Source of the DNA: Rhynchopus euleeides
Lineage: Eukaryota; Euglenozoa; Diplonemea; Diplonemida; Diplonemidae
Direction of reading: 5' to 3'
DNA length: 64,000 nt
Assembly (NCBI GenBank): GCA_963210315.1
Contig: OY723240.1
Location: 806,001 to 870,000, forward strand
Shown here: piece by piece, positions 53,174 to 62,755 of the stretch
How positions within the stretch are numbered: the stretch's first letter is position 1
Layout of the letters: each line of letters starts with the position of its first letter
Notes under the pieces: model-generated
Databases searched by the model: none
What the model was told of the DNA's origin: nothing
Seen by the model: only the letters and a program-made list of their open reading frames with translations
Program-made: the position numbers and the translations under genes

Positions 53174-54010
53174 TTACATCTGTGGGATGCCGACGAACGG
53201 GCCGGGCCCGTCACCGCCACTTGGGCAGGACGGGTAGTTGCAGCTCCGGCTCAGCAGTCTCTGCACGAAGCTGCCGTCAGAACACTGGCGCCAGTCCCCC
53301 TCGCACTGCGGGGGCGGGCAGGCCGGCACGTTGCAGTGGTTCTCGGGGTCGCGCTGCACGGTGGTCGTCACGTAGGGGTAGCTGTGGCAGTACACCGTCG
53401 GGTTGGAGCAGGGAGGGCATGCCTTGATGCTGCAGGAGGGGGTGGCCCTGTAGATGGACCCGTCCCAGCAGGTCGCAACCTTCTTCGCGCACCCTGTGTC
53501 GAGGTACAGCTCACCGAGGCCCACGTCGTCCACATGCAGCGAGTTGGGGTCTGTGTTAGCCGCCTCGATGTCCAGCTGGTACCGCGTGCACCACCGCGGG
53601 GATGCGACGGTGAAGTGGAGGGTCAGCACGCGGCTCCACCGCTCAGAGGCAGACGCCCACTGCGCGGCAGTGATCCCGGCCCGAGCGTCCAGCGTGTGCC
53701 CGGCACCGCAGTCCCCACCCGACCCACGCAGCTTCCACGTGTTGGGCGCGCGCATCAACACACCACTGCCGCTGGAGAAGGAGATGGCGTAGCTCGGCAC
53801 AAGCTTCGCAGCGTCGAACTGATACCCGATGGTGACGATGTTCTGCGGGGAGGGGCGGGACGGCGACACAAACTGCGTCAGCGGGTTGCTGTCGAACGCG
53901 CTCGAGACCGCGAAGCCTTGCTGCACGCCTGACGAGAAGGGGTAGGCCCCCCACGCACCCCCACACAGGGCGAGCAGCAGCGCCGCCGTGGATGCCACAC
54001 CGCGTGCCAT
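53174..54010 (-). CDS. Secreted protein with a discoidin-like domain and Cys-rich C-terminus
   Basis: 278 aa from ATG 54010, chosen because a clear signal peptide starts there (MARGVASTAALLLALCGGAW, cleavage near residue 21); the open frame extends further upstream without sense. Residues about 35-165 resemble an F5/8 type C (discoidin) galactose-binding-like domain: TIGYQFDAAKLVPSYAISFS, APNTWKLRGSG, then WSRVLTLHFTV and a VDDVGLGELYLDTGC ending. The C-terminal ~100 residues have repeated CxDGS...C...CP modules (CWDGSIYRATPSCSIKACP, CSDGSFVQRL...CP) and CPPPQC. Such combinations bind carbohydrates or surfaces outside the cell. No membrane anchor follows the Cys-rich part, so it is probably released or held in the wall. 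Substrate unknown. Confidence 0.75.
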   Translation of the reverse strand: MARGVASTAALLLALCGGAWGAYPFSSGVQQGFAVSSAFDSNPLTQFVSPSRPSPQNIVTIGYQFDAAKLVPSYAISFSSGSGVLMRAPNTWKLRGSGGDCGAGHTLDARAGITAAQWASASERWSRVLTLHFTVASPRWCTRYQLDIEAANTDPNSLHVDDVGLGELYLDTGCAKKVATCWDGSIYRATPSCSIKACPPCSNPTVYCHSYPYVTTTVQRDPENHCNVPACPPPQCEGDWRQCSDGSFVQRLLSRSCNYPSCPSGGDGPGPFVGIPQM

Positions 54011-54982
54011 ATCTCCAGGATCCTCGGCTGTGTATACCTGTGGGACACCATGCGGTGTGTTGTCTACAGACACCAAGGCTTGCTGGGACGGGCCTGACAA
54101 ACCCTGCCTGCAGGCAGGGGTGGGAGGGGGGGTGGTGATGGGAGATGGGGCGGAGCGGTGATATTTATAATTTTGCCCCACGCCTGCTGCACAGCCAGCT
54201 GCGCTGCCTGGCCCGTTTAATGATAGCATCGACGGCACAGCCATGCCCCATGCAAGCAGCATCGTGTTCGATTTTTTTTTGTGGCAAAACTTGCTGTTTT
54301 CTCCACACAGCAGAGCAAAGAGCTGGTTGCCCCCCCCCCCTCTCTCCTCTCTTTCTCGGCACAACACACAAACAAATTCCGCAGAGCTATCAAGGCTAGA
54401 TGGTGCCGAAGGCACAGAAGACAAGGTGGAGCTCAAATGCAGTATCTGCCGAAAGTGTTCTGCACCACACCACTCAGCTAGGAAGAGTGGACGGCGAGGG
54501 GGTCTGCTGTGTGAAGGAAGGGAGAAGAAGCGTGGCCAAGAAGGAAAGGCAAACCCCGGTGTGAGGCACATGTGGTGGTCTGTCGAGAAGGCACCAAGCA
54601 GCCCCGGATGTGAAGGGGGTGGGATGGAATGGAGTGGAATGGTTGCGCTGAATACAGCTGTGGGGTGTGGGGAGATGAGCCCATAACAACATGGGTGGGG
54701 GTGTGGCTGCCGAGAAGGAAGGGTTGAGGCAGGTGCCCCCGACACCTCCTCCTCCCGCTTAGGTATGAGCTGCCCCCACAAAACTGGGTGTGAAAGTGGC
54801 GCACTTTAACACGCAGTGGCGCAACCCCTCCTTTTGGTTTTGCCTTTTGCGTTTCAGCTCGCGAAGCTCAGTGCGTCGTAGGTTCGTGTGGGCAGCGTTC
54901 AGCAGGGTGGGGCACTGGAGGTGCGGCCGCACATCCGACACGGGCAGGTATCGTTGCGTTTTGAGAATTTGAGAATTGAGAA
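54011..54982. other. Spacer between the secreted-protein and tubulin genes
   Basis: An AT-rich patch (TATTTATAATTTT, about 54168-54180) lies ~160 nt upstream of the secreted-protein gene and could be its promoter. No gene is seen. Confidence 0.5.
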
Positions 54983-56320
54983 TTAGTATTCGTCGTCGGA
55001 ATATTCATCGAACTCACCCTCCATACAGCAACAGCAAGTATCTTGACACATCTGGTATTCGGAAACCAGGTCGTTCATGTTCGACTCCGCCTCCGTGAAC
55101 TCCATCTCGTCCATCCCCTCGTTGGTGTACCAGTGGAGGAAGGCCTTGCGGCGTAACATCGACCTGAACTGCTCGGACACGCGCGTGAACATCTCCTGGA
55201 TGCTCGTGTTGTTGCCGATGAATGTGGCTGATGATTTCATCCCCTTCGGCGGGATGTCGCAGAGGGCAACCTTGATGTTGTTCGGGATCCACTCCACGAA
55301 GTAGCTCGAGCCCCTGTTCAGGATGTTCAGCGCCTGCATGTCCACCTCCTTGGCGGAGAGGCGGCCGCGGAACATATGGCACGCCGTCAGGTAGCGGCCG
55401 TGGCGGGGGTCCGACGCGCACATCATGTTCTTGGCGTCGAACGACTGCTGCACCAGCTCCGGCACCGTCAGGGCACGGTACTGCTGCGACCCACGCGACG
55501 TCAGGGGGGCGAAGCCCACCAGGAAGAAGTGGAGACGCGGGAACGGGATCAGGTTCACCGCCAGTTTGCGCAGGTCCGCGTTCAGCTGGCCCGGGAATCG
55601 CAGGCAGCACGTGATACCCGACATCACAGCGGACACCAGGTGGTTCAGGTCCCCGAAGGTGGGGGTCGCCAGCTTCAGGGTGCGGAAGCAGATGTCGTAC
55701 AGCGCCTCGTTGTCGAGCATCACGCACTCGTCGGCGGTCTCCACCAGCTGGTGGATCGACAGCGTCGCGTTGTACGGCTCCACCACCGTGTCCGACACCT
55801 TGGTGGATGGGACCACCGAGAACGTCAGGATAACACGGTCCGGGTACTCCTCACGCAGCTTCGATATCAGCAGCGTCCCCATACCAGACCCCGTACCGCC
55901 ACCCAGCGAGTGGGCCAGCTGGAAGCCCTGCAGGCAGTCGCAGCTCTCAGCCTCCTTGCGGCACACGTCCAGCACAGAGTCGATCAGCTCCGCACCCTCC
56001 GTGTAGTGACCCTTGGCCCAGTTGTTCCCGGCACCGGTCTGCCCGAACACGAAGTTGTCGGGGCGGAAGATCTGCCCGTACGGCCCGGCACGCACCGAGT
56101 CTATCACACCAGGCTCCAGGTCCATCAGCACGGAACGCGGCACGTAGCGCCCACCCGTCGCCTCGTTGAAGTACACGTTGATGCGCTCCAACTGCAGGTC
56201 GGAGCCCCCCTGGTACGTCCCCGTGGGGTCCACACCGTGCTCATCCGACACCACCTCCCAGAACTTCGACCCAATCTGGTTACCGCACTGACCGGCCTGG
56301 ATCGACACGATCTCCCTCAT
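54983..56320 (-). CDS. Beta-tubulin with a divergent Cys-rich tail
   Basis: 445 aa, the family's usual length, without introns. Beta-tubulin pairs with alpha-tubulin and polymerises into microtubules, binding exchangeable GTP. It starts with the MREI autoregulation motif at 56320; the frame extends upstream but sequence there is unrelated. The GTP signature GGGTGSG is at residues 140-146, with [10 protein letters not shown] at 8-17 and [15 protein letters not shown] at 95-109. The core is intact, but many usually fixed positions differ (for example [12 protein letters not shown] and [11 protein letters not shown]). The C-terminal tail is unusual: where most have YQQYQDATAEEEGEF, this has [16 protein letters not shown] before an acidic DEYSDDEY end. 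It is therefore probably a specialised paralogue. Confidence 0.95.
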   Translation of the reverse strand: MREIVSIQAGQCGNQIGSKFWEVVSDEHGVDPTGTYQGGSDLQLERINVYFNEATGGRYVPRSVLMDLEPGVIDSVRAGPYGQIFRPDNFVFGQTGAGNNWAKGHYTEGAELIDSVLDVCRKEAESCDCLQGFQLAHSLGGGTGSGMGTLLISKLREEYPDRVILTFSVVPSTKVSDTVVEPYNATLSIHQLVETADECVMLDNEALYDICFRTLKLATPTFGDLNHLVSAVMSGITCCLRFPGQLNADLRKLAVNLIPFPRLHFFLVGFAPLTSRGSQQYRALTVPELVQQSFDAKNMMCASDPRHGRYLTACHMFRGRLSAKEVDMQALNILNRGSSYFVEWIPNNIKVALCDIPPKGMKSSATFIGNNTSIQEMFTRVSEQFRSMLRRKAFLHWYTNEGMDEMEFTEAESNMNDLVSEYQMCQDTCCCCMEGEFDEYSDDEY

Positions 56321-56825
56321 GGCAGCGCTTCCTGCTGGGGGTGCGGTGGAAGGGAACGGGGCAGCCCCCAGGCTTTCGAACCATACACCGATAGGGCGCC
56401 CGCCGTGCCCCGGGTGCACGGTGGACACCCGCTCCCCGAGCCGCAGTCTGGTGGCCAGTCTGAGCGGGGGTCTGGACCCCCTCCGAGGAGGGTGTAGAAC
56501 TGAAGAACGCGACACTGGCACGCGACGAACACAACATCACTGTCAAAGGCAGAGTGGGTTGGCAGTGGTGGGGCAGTCAGGGACAAGCAGCTGCCACAGG
56601 GTGGTGTTGCCGGAAGAAATACACACCGCCCCGACCTGCATCCCTTTCGCAGGGCGACACTCAGGATGGATAGTGTGCAATTCACTCCACCAGCCCGCTG
56701 TTCCGGGAGAGCCCCTGGCACCAGCAATGCGCTGGCAGAAAAGGGTTGTGACATGCCAAACGACAACAAGCGGATTCGACCCCCCTCGTTGTCGAATGAG
56801 AAAATACAGCCGCTTGGATTTTTGA
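56321..56825. other. 5' flank of beta-tubulin, no gene seen
   Basis: GC-rich DNA without a recognisable promoter motif; frames antisense to each other were discounted. Confidence 0.5.
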
Positions 56826-57008
56826 AAATCGCACTCCTTCGCTTTACCCTGTCCAGCAACTGTGGGAGAACAGTTCCGGACTACTTTTTGCTGAGCGCAC
56901 ACCTGCTGTCGCAAGGCTGTGTTGAGGCCCTGTGAAGTGTCATGAAAGTGATATTCCTGAAGCTTCAAGTCATGCGATTTCCTTCGTTACCTTCGCTCGT
57001 AACTAGTC
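56826..57008 (+). repeat. R-family repeat, copy 4
   Basis: Contains AACTGTGGGAGAACAGTTCC, TGAGCGCACACC, CTGTGAAGTGTCATGA and TTCCTTCGTTACC...CGTAACTAGT. It shares the first box with the copy inside the 810-bp element. Confidence 0.7.
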
Positions 57009-57529
57009 ACGAAGAATACCCACTCGCTCCGTCTCAGGCATGGCGGGTTAAGAAGGTGCCTCGTAGTTTGCCAAGACGCTTTCGCCACCCTGGAGCCTGC
57101 TGCTTCGATGTGGGTGTGGAGCACAAGTGAACACGTGGCAGCTCAAAATTACAAATCCAAAGAAAAGGTGGGGCTGCCCCCCTAGCTGGCACGAGCCCCC
57201 ACCACCCCGCCCCCCCGCCCCTCCTCCCCTCCTCCCCTCAGCCGTATATAAGCACGTATGAATGCACCTTCTTCACAACAGTCCTTCACACGATAGGTGG
57301 GTGTGGGGGTTTCACGGTACGATGCATCGCATATCCCCTGGCACGCTCACCGGATGCCAGCGGCAATGGGTGGCATGATGGTAATGAACAAAACGAAGTG
57401 GGTCGGAATTTACGTAACTGAATGGAGGCCGGAGAGAGGGATGTGCTGCCGGTAGGAGGGCATCTGCAAGTAGGCTTGGTGTGTGGTCTTGCAAGTGGAG
57501 CAACTTGGCGAAGCGGGCACGCGCCAATA
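57009..57529. other. Intergenic, no gene seen
   Basis: A plus-strand TATATAAG at 57245-57252 is followed by an ATG at 57260, but the frame closes after 13 codons. Confidence 0.5.
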
Positions 57530-57677
57530 ATTCACTTTCTTTGTGACAAACGCACCGTGATCACGGAAAGCGTTCAGATAGAAAAAGGTTGCAGTGGGGT
57601 GCAATGTTTCGTTCACCTACACTCCACACCCCAACGTGCAGGTGACCAGAAGGTTGCACACACAAAACAAAAGAAGC
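57530..57677 (-). repeat. S-family repeat, copy 3 (inverted)
   Basis: Reverse complement of the S unit: TGTGACAAACGCACCGTG, AAGGTTGCAGTGGGGTGCAA, CACACCCCAACGTGCAGGTG and AAAACAAAAGAAG. Confidence 0.7.
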
Positions 57678-57692
57678 TCGTGAAGTTGAGGT

Positions 57693-57912
57693 ATCTTATC
57701 GTACTCCTTTCGCTGTAGCAAGAGACACCCTGCCCAGCAACTGCAAAAAGGCAGATCCGGGCTACTTTTCGCTGAGCGCACACTCCCGTGCCAAAAGGCT
57801 GTGCAAGCACCTGTGAAATGGCATGAAGGTGTGATCATTATCAAGCTTCAGTCGTACAATGTCCTTCGTTACTTCGCGACTTCGCTACGCTTCGTCGCTC
57901 GTAACTGGTAAG
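57693..57912 (+). repeat. R-family repeat, copy 5
   Basis: Close to copy 6: TCGTACTCCTTTCGCTGTAG, CAGCAACTGCAAAAAGGCAG, GAGCGCACACTCC, GTGATCATTATCAAGCTTC and the terminal TCGCTCGTAACTGGTAA. Confidence 0.75.
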
Positions 57913-58012
57913 AATGAAATACACAGCGGCCGCGATTCCTCCGTGTCGCTTCGCCCCCCTTCGTTTGGGTTTTGGCGTCTTCTAATGTAAGGCAGAACCA
58001 CTCTGTGCAACC

Positions 58013-58058
58013 CGAAAAAGAATTGCCGGGTTTCTTTTGTTTTGTTTGTGAAACCGGG
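58013..58058 (+). repeat. S-family repeat, 5' fragment
   Basis: AAAAAGAATTGCCGGG followed by TTTCTTTTGTTTTGTTTGTG only. Confidence 0.55.
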
Positions 58059-58098
58059 GACAAAAGCGTTGCATCTGCAAAATCAGTCAGGGGAGAGA

Positions 58099-58206
58099 GG
58101 GGGTCTTCGCTCCGGAGTGGCCGTCAGTGCATTTTGGTGCATTTCCTGTTGAATTGGCTGAAAACTGACGAAGATTGACGAAGGATAACGACCAGCAAAG
58201 ACCCCC
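58099..58206. mobile_element. 108-bp miniature inverted-repeat element, copy 2
   Basis: GGGGGTCTTCGCT at the left, AGCAAAGACCCCC at the right, and TGGCTGAAAACTGACGAAG in the centre; same length as copy 1 at 24703. Confidence 0.75.
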
Positions 58207-58697
58207 AGAAGAACCAGCGCAGCAATACCTCCATCTCAATCCCATATTGGTAGACACCTTAGATACAAAATACCCCACGTTCCCCACCCCACGCCACCCC
58301 GCCCATCTCCTCCCAGCCCCCCCCCCCCCCAGCCGGGTGAATCAGGCAACGAACGAACGTCACCAGGGCGGGGGAGGGAGAGGGCAACTGCACCCGCCGT
58401 AAGGCGTTATTCCAGCTGAAGGGCAGCAAACGGCACTTCAGCGCATCAGATCCACAAAACGGGAATGTGGGGGGGTCGGGAAGAAAGTGCGTAGTACAGT
58501 GAAGATCGCATTGGCTGGAGCAGACCCCGCTTCGCTGCAAAAGGGGGTCATCGCTGTGGGGTGACCCAATGAGTGCATTGGTTTATCCCAACAAAGGTAC
58601 TGTCGGTCGGAATGCCGCGAGAGGGGGAAGTGCCAGGTGCTTGCCGTCACACAAAGCCTAATGCGCCCTGCCCAATCACCAACACTTCCGCAGACAA
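58207..58697. other. Intergenic, no gene seen
   Basis: A poly-C tract lies at 58318-58330. Nothing coding-like was recognised. Confidence 0.5.
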
Positions 58698-58919
58698 AAT
58701 CGTACTCCTTTCGCTATGGTGAGAGAAAACACCCTGACCAGCAACTGCAAAAAAAGGCAGATCCGGGCTACTTTTCGTTGAGCGCACACTCCTGTGTCAA
58801 AGGCCGTGTAAGCCCCTGTGAAGTGGCATGAAGGTGTGATCATTATCAAGCTTCAGTCGTACGCCTTCCTTCGTTACTTAGCGACTTCGCTTTGCTTCGT
58901 CGCTCCGAACTGGCAATTT
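58698..58919 (+). repeat. R-family repeat, copy 6
   Basis: TCGTACTCCTTTCGCTATGG, CAGCAACTGCAAAAAAAGGC, TTTTCGTTGAGCGCACACTC, GTGATCATTATCAAGCTTC and a diverged end TCGTCGCTCCGAACTGG. Confidence 0.75.
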
Positions 58920-60067
58920 TTTTTGCAAGCCAGCTTGGTGAGACGGAAAATCGCCTTTTCTACACTTTTCTGCATTTCTGAACGAAGGCCCCCACTGGGA
59001 AGATATAGCGCTGTTCGCCCCCCCCTCCCACCCCCCCCTCTTTGCTCCGGAATATGGTCGCACGTGCGAGATGAAGAAAGGCAAGACGAGCGGATGCCCG
59101 CTTCTCTCGCATTGGGGCAGGGGGAAGGGGGAGTAGAGAATTTCTCTTGTCTCTCTTTTTTTTGCTTTGCACCGGAACCTCCGGTGAAGATACTACATGT
59201 CGGAGCTTTTGGACACCCTTGCAAGGTTGCCTCCCGTTCACTCTTTCTAAAGGCTAGCGTTTTCCGAGGCACGGCGATATGCTCGATGCTGCGTTGGAAC
59301 AAGATGCTGTGTGTGGGGCTCAAAAGGGTTGCGAATAACAGGGAGGCGAGAGGTGCCGACCGGCGGGTTCCGACCGGCCGACTGGCGCACATTACGAGCC
59401 ATCATATTCTCGGAACGGAGAAAGGAAAGGACACTGAATCGGACCGACGGGAGGGGGGGGGGGGCCAGCAGGTATTTTTTTAAAAAAAATCGTTTTGTTT
59501 TGCAAGAAGAAAAAAACAGTAATAAAAGTCCCGCCCACCCCCCATCCCCCATTTTTTTTGGCAGCGTTTCCCTTTCCGGAGGGAGGCCTCATTTTCTCAA
59601 CGGGGGCCTTCGCTCTGTGTTAAACTGTGCCAGTTTGTCCCGTTCTTATGACGCCGACTTATTTTTCTTATTCCGAACTTGCCCGTCGGTGGACCACCAG
59701 GTGACTTTTCTGCACTTCTGAGCGAAGGCCCCCAACAAGGGTTCTTGTCAGGCGGAAATCCATTATTCTGCGTGTTTCATGCGATCAGCGAAAGCCATTT
59801 TTCTCGCTAAACTTTCGCATTTCTCCACGAATGCCCCTGCACGACACCCAGCGTGTTATTTTGACACAGCCCCTCCTGCAATTTCCCAGGGGGGGGACAC
59901 CATGCAGCAGCCCACATAATATGCAGCCACCACCCCCTTTCAACCAACACACCCACGACCCACGCGGGGCCAATTCCCACACAACCCCACCCGCAACACA
60001 GCACGCCGGGCGTCAGCCTGATGATTCACACAGGGCAGCAGCCTCACGTCCCTCCTCGAGCGCCCTG
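58920..60067. other. Intergenic, no gene seen
   Basis: Contains a poly-G run at 59452-59463, A/T runs and the recurring words CGAAGGCCCCC (58982, 59720). No gene is seen. Confidence 0.55.
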
Positions 60068-61308
60068 CTAGAGGTTGATCTGGTGAATCGCTGGCATCGC
60101 AACTTGGGACCCGACGGGCGCACCGAACGACGAGCGGAGGGAGCTGCGCTGGCCGGCGGAGTGGCTCGCGGCGCTGCTGCCCTGCACAGCCTCGCCTGCA
60201 GACGACGCGCGGCAGCCTGGGGAAGAGGGGGCGCCACTGCCGTCGTCATCATCAGAGTCAGAAACCTCGACGAGTTCAACATCACCAGGGTTGTTGGCGT
60301 GTGTCGGCGCACAGCGGGGGTCGACGTAGACTAAATGCTGCCCCTTCTTCCAGGAAGGTGGCTTGGCATTATGCACGATGAGTGCATCCTGCCCGATGTG
60401 CTGCGGGGTCATGATGTTCCGCACGTTGGCGACGCTGCCCGTCGTCTCCAGAAGCAGTGCGCTGAGGACGATCAGGAGCCTCTCCTGCTGCTCCTCGCAG
60501 TAGAAGTGAAGGTCGTACTGCGAGGGCACCTTGAGCACCACCTGTTTCGCATCCGTTTTGCTGCCAGGTATGTCCTGCACCCACACCTCCGTCACGTCGC
60601 GCACCGGGAATGCGCGTGTCACCTTGCCGTTCATCCGGCAGCTGGCCACGGTGCTCCGGGTCAGGACTAAGACCCGCTTCTGTTTCCGGCGCTTCCGGTT
60701 CACCTTCACGATGCGCCCGATGAAGTAGGGCTGCTGCGCAGGCACCCTCAGCCACTGTAGGGGTGGGGGTGTGGGTGGGAGGGAGGAGGGTGTGAAAATA
60801 AAGGCACAATATGCAGGCATCCGACACACGCACACACACACGGTAATGTTCTTATGACTGACACAATTTGACACACTTTGACACAGAGCGAAGGCCCCCT
60901 ATATGTTAGTGTAGACACACACCGAGCACTTGCTCTTGATGTGGTCTCCACACGCCCCTCCCCCACTGATCCCCACTGTCTCTATGAGGGGATCTAAGTC
61001 ACTGCGCCCGCACGAGCGCCGTTACCGACACACACAACCCTCCAGCAGCCCGTGTGGTGCAATTTGATGTGTGTGCAAAAAATTCCTTCGAACTCTGGAA
61101 CACCCACAGGTCGGTGAACGAAACATTGCACCCCACTGCAACCTTTTTTAAACCCGAACGCCTTCCGCGAGCACACGGTGCGTTTGTCACAACAACAAAA
61201 AAACCCCCCCCCTAACCATACCTCCGTCGACCCCCACTTCAGGTAGGACGGGCATTCAGCTCTGGGAAGGTCCCCTAATGAGGACAGATTCTCCTCCTGC
61301 AGCGCCAT
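60068..61308 (-). CDS. PH-like (myosin-I TH1-like) domain protein
   Basis: Two exons in phase 0: 61308-61222 (29 codons, starting MALQEENLSSLGDLPRAEC) and 60754-60068, giving 257 aa. The intron (60755-61221, 467 nt) starts GTATGG and ends CTACAG. Residues about 38-125 resemble a PH-like or TH1 domain: YFIGRIVKVNRKRRKQKRVL, VLTRSTVASC, RAFPVRDVTEVWVQDI, VVLKVPSQYDLHFYCEEQQE and a closing helix (LLIVLSALL). These domains bind phosphoinositides or act as protein docking sites at membranes and the cytoskeleton. The rest is Ser/Gly-rich with one acidic patch (VEVSDSDDDDG). Exon 1 is inferred from the donor and matching phase; exon 2 is firmer. The intron contains S-family copy 5. Confidence 0.65.
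61073..61195 (+). repeat. S-family repeat, copy 5, inside the PH-like gene's intron
   Basis: GGTGAACGAAACATTGCACC, CACTGCAACCTTTTTT, CGCCTTCCGCGAGCAC and GGTGCGTTTGTCACAAC are in the S order; the 5' part is diverged. Confidence 0.65.
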
Positions 61309-62144
61309 GGCCCCCCCTCTAGCGACAAGCCAAGCCCAGAGCGCACGGCTTCACTATCTACGCCCCCCCCTCCCCTCCCCCCCCCAGCGGGGGGGGGAGG
61401 GGAGGGGGGGGGGGTCCGGGCTGCCGCTGTGGGTATACCACACCCAACAGGCAGACAGGCAGGCCCTTTTCGAGGAGCTTCGAGGTGCGGGGTGTGTGTT
61501 GGAGTGGTGGGGGGGGGGGGGGGGGCTTTAGGCGATCGCGCTTCCTTTGTGTGTATGGCCCGCACCCCCCGCACCCTCTCGGCAGGCCACAGGCTGCCGC
61601 CTGTGGGTTGTGAAGACTGGGTGTGTTGTGCAGTGCAAGGATGACACCAAGAGGTTCACTCGGTGCGACTTACGGGGCAAAATACGGGTAAAGACCTGGT
61701 CAGATCCCAAAGCAGTGAAGCCGGCTTCAGGCCTGACTCAGGACTGATGATGGAGGGGGTGGGGACGGGGGGGGGGGGGGGGGCGCCTCCTTCTACCCTA
61801 TCCGAGGTTCTTCCCGATCATGTCATCCATCAATGCCCAGACATCCTCAGCCACCCCGTCCCTCAGGAATCCTCACCAATATTTACGATACACGGTGGCC
61901 TCCTAATGGCTGATGACATGTGTTGCGCAACAAGATAAGATAGTCGTGGATTTTCCGCCGACTCCTCGCACATTCCCGATCGGCGCGTGGTTTTGGGCTG
62001 AGGGCCGCTCGTTCTTCTTTATACGGAGCTTTCTTATTTTTGAGCATTCCTTGGTGCCCCTGACGACCCCATATTGCGTAGTTTGTGCGTAGTGAAAAGG
62101 GGGGGGGGGTCTCATTTTTTGATTTACTCAGCCATTCTCTGTCT
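61309..62144. other. Intergenic; CACGGTGGCC string at 61892
   Basis: Poly-G/C tracts (61366-61410, 61508-61525). TACACGGTGGCC at about 61890 looks like the left end of a CACGGTGG element, but no matching right end is seen in the window. A palindrome-like word CCTTGGTGCCCCTGA near 62050 recurs inverted near 63030. Confidence 0.45.
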
Positions 62145-62755
62145 CTATGCCGGGACCCCAAACTCAAGGAGTTCTTGCTGTTCCGGGGTCAGTGAGGGTG
62201 CAGGCGCTTCAGGTGCTGCAGGTTCTTCAGGTGCTGCAGCGCTGGCAGCCTTCGGTGCGGGTTTCGACGCAGTATTTGCAGGTCTCTTTGGGGGTGCCCT
62301 TTGGCGCGGTGCCTGCTTCAGCTCGTCGGGTGGAAGCATCAACGCATCATTAAGCGGTGCCTGCTTCAGCTCCTCCGGGTGGAAGCGTCAACGCATCATT
62401 AAGGAAGAAGGAAGCACAGTTGCTACGCTTTTTTGCAGCTGCAGGAAACGACACCATACCCAACAACAATCCCCAGACCGTCGAGGGAGAGTGGGCGCCT
62501 GGATCCCGTGACACAGATCTCTAGTGCCGTTGTGATCCCCTCGGATAACGTCTCCTGGACGTTGTCAGCGGAGGTTGCCTGTGTGGCGGTGACCTCCGTA
62601 TACCCCGCGGGATCCAGTGCCAGTAGCGCCTTCTTCAGCTTTTCGTCGACCCCTCGGCCGACGCTCTCCTTGATGTCAAGGGCCACCTTCAGGGTGGCAC
62701 CTCGCATCGCCCTGAAGGCTGTGATCGTATCATCATTCACAATCTCGAGGGTGTT
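62145..62755 (-). CDS. Coding-like exon(s) of unknown gene, possibly element-borne
   Basis: After an acceptor-like GCGTAG, a frame of about 110 codons reads NTLEIVNDDTITAFRAMRG, VALDIKESVGRGVDEKLKKA, GYTEVTATQATSADNVQETL and stops at 62425. A second frame (62342-62145) gives a Pro/Ala/Lys-rich peptide ending LTPEQQELLEFGVPA. Between them is a 43-bp tandem duplication (GAGCTGAAGCAGGCACCG units). Codon composition is coding-like but the family is unknown. Related words flank it on both sides (62050-62095, 62995-63050), so it may belong to a mobile element. Confidence 0.35.

Noticed and set aside
55376-56497. Plus-strand frame opposite beta-tubulin
   Set aside because: Antisense of a certain gene.
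61890-61901. Fourth possible CACGGTGG element starting at 61892
   Set aside because: No inverted right end is seen before the window ends, and the next bases are not palindromic as in the others; kept only as a note.
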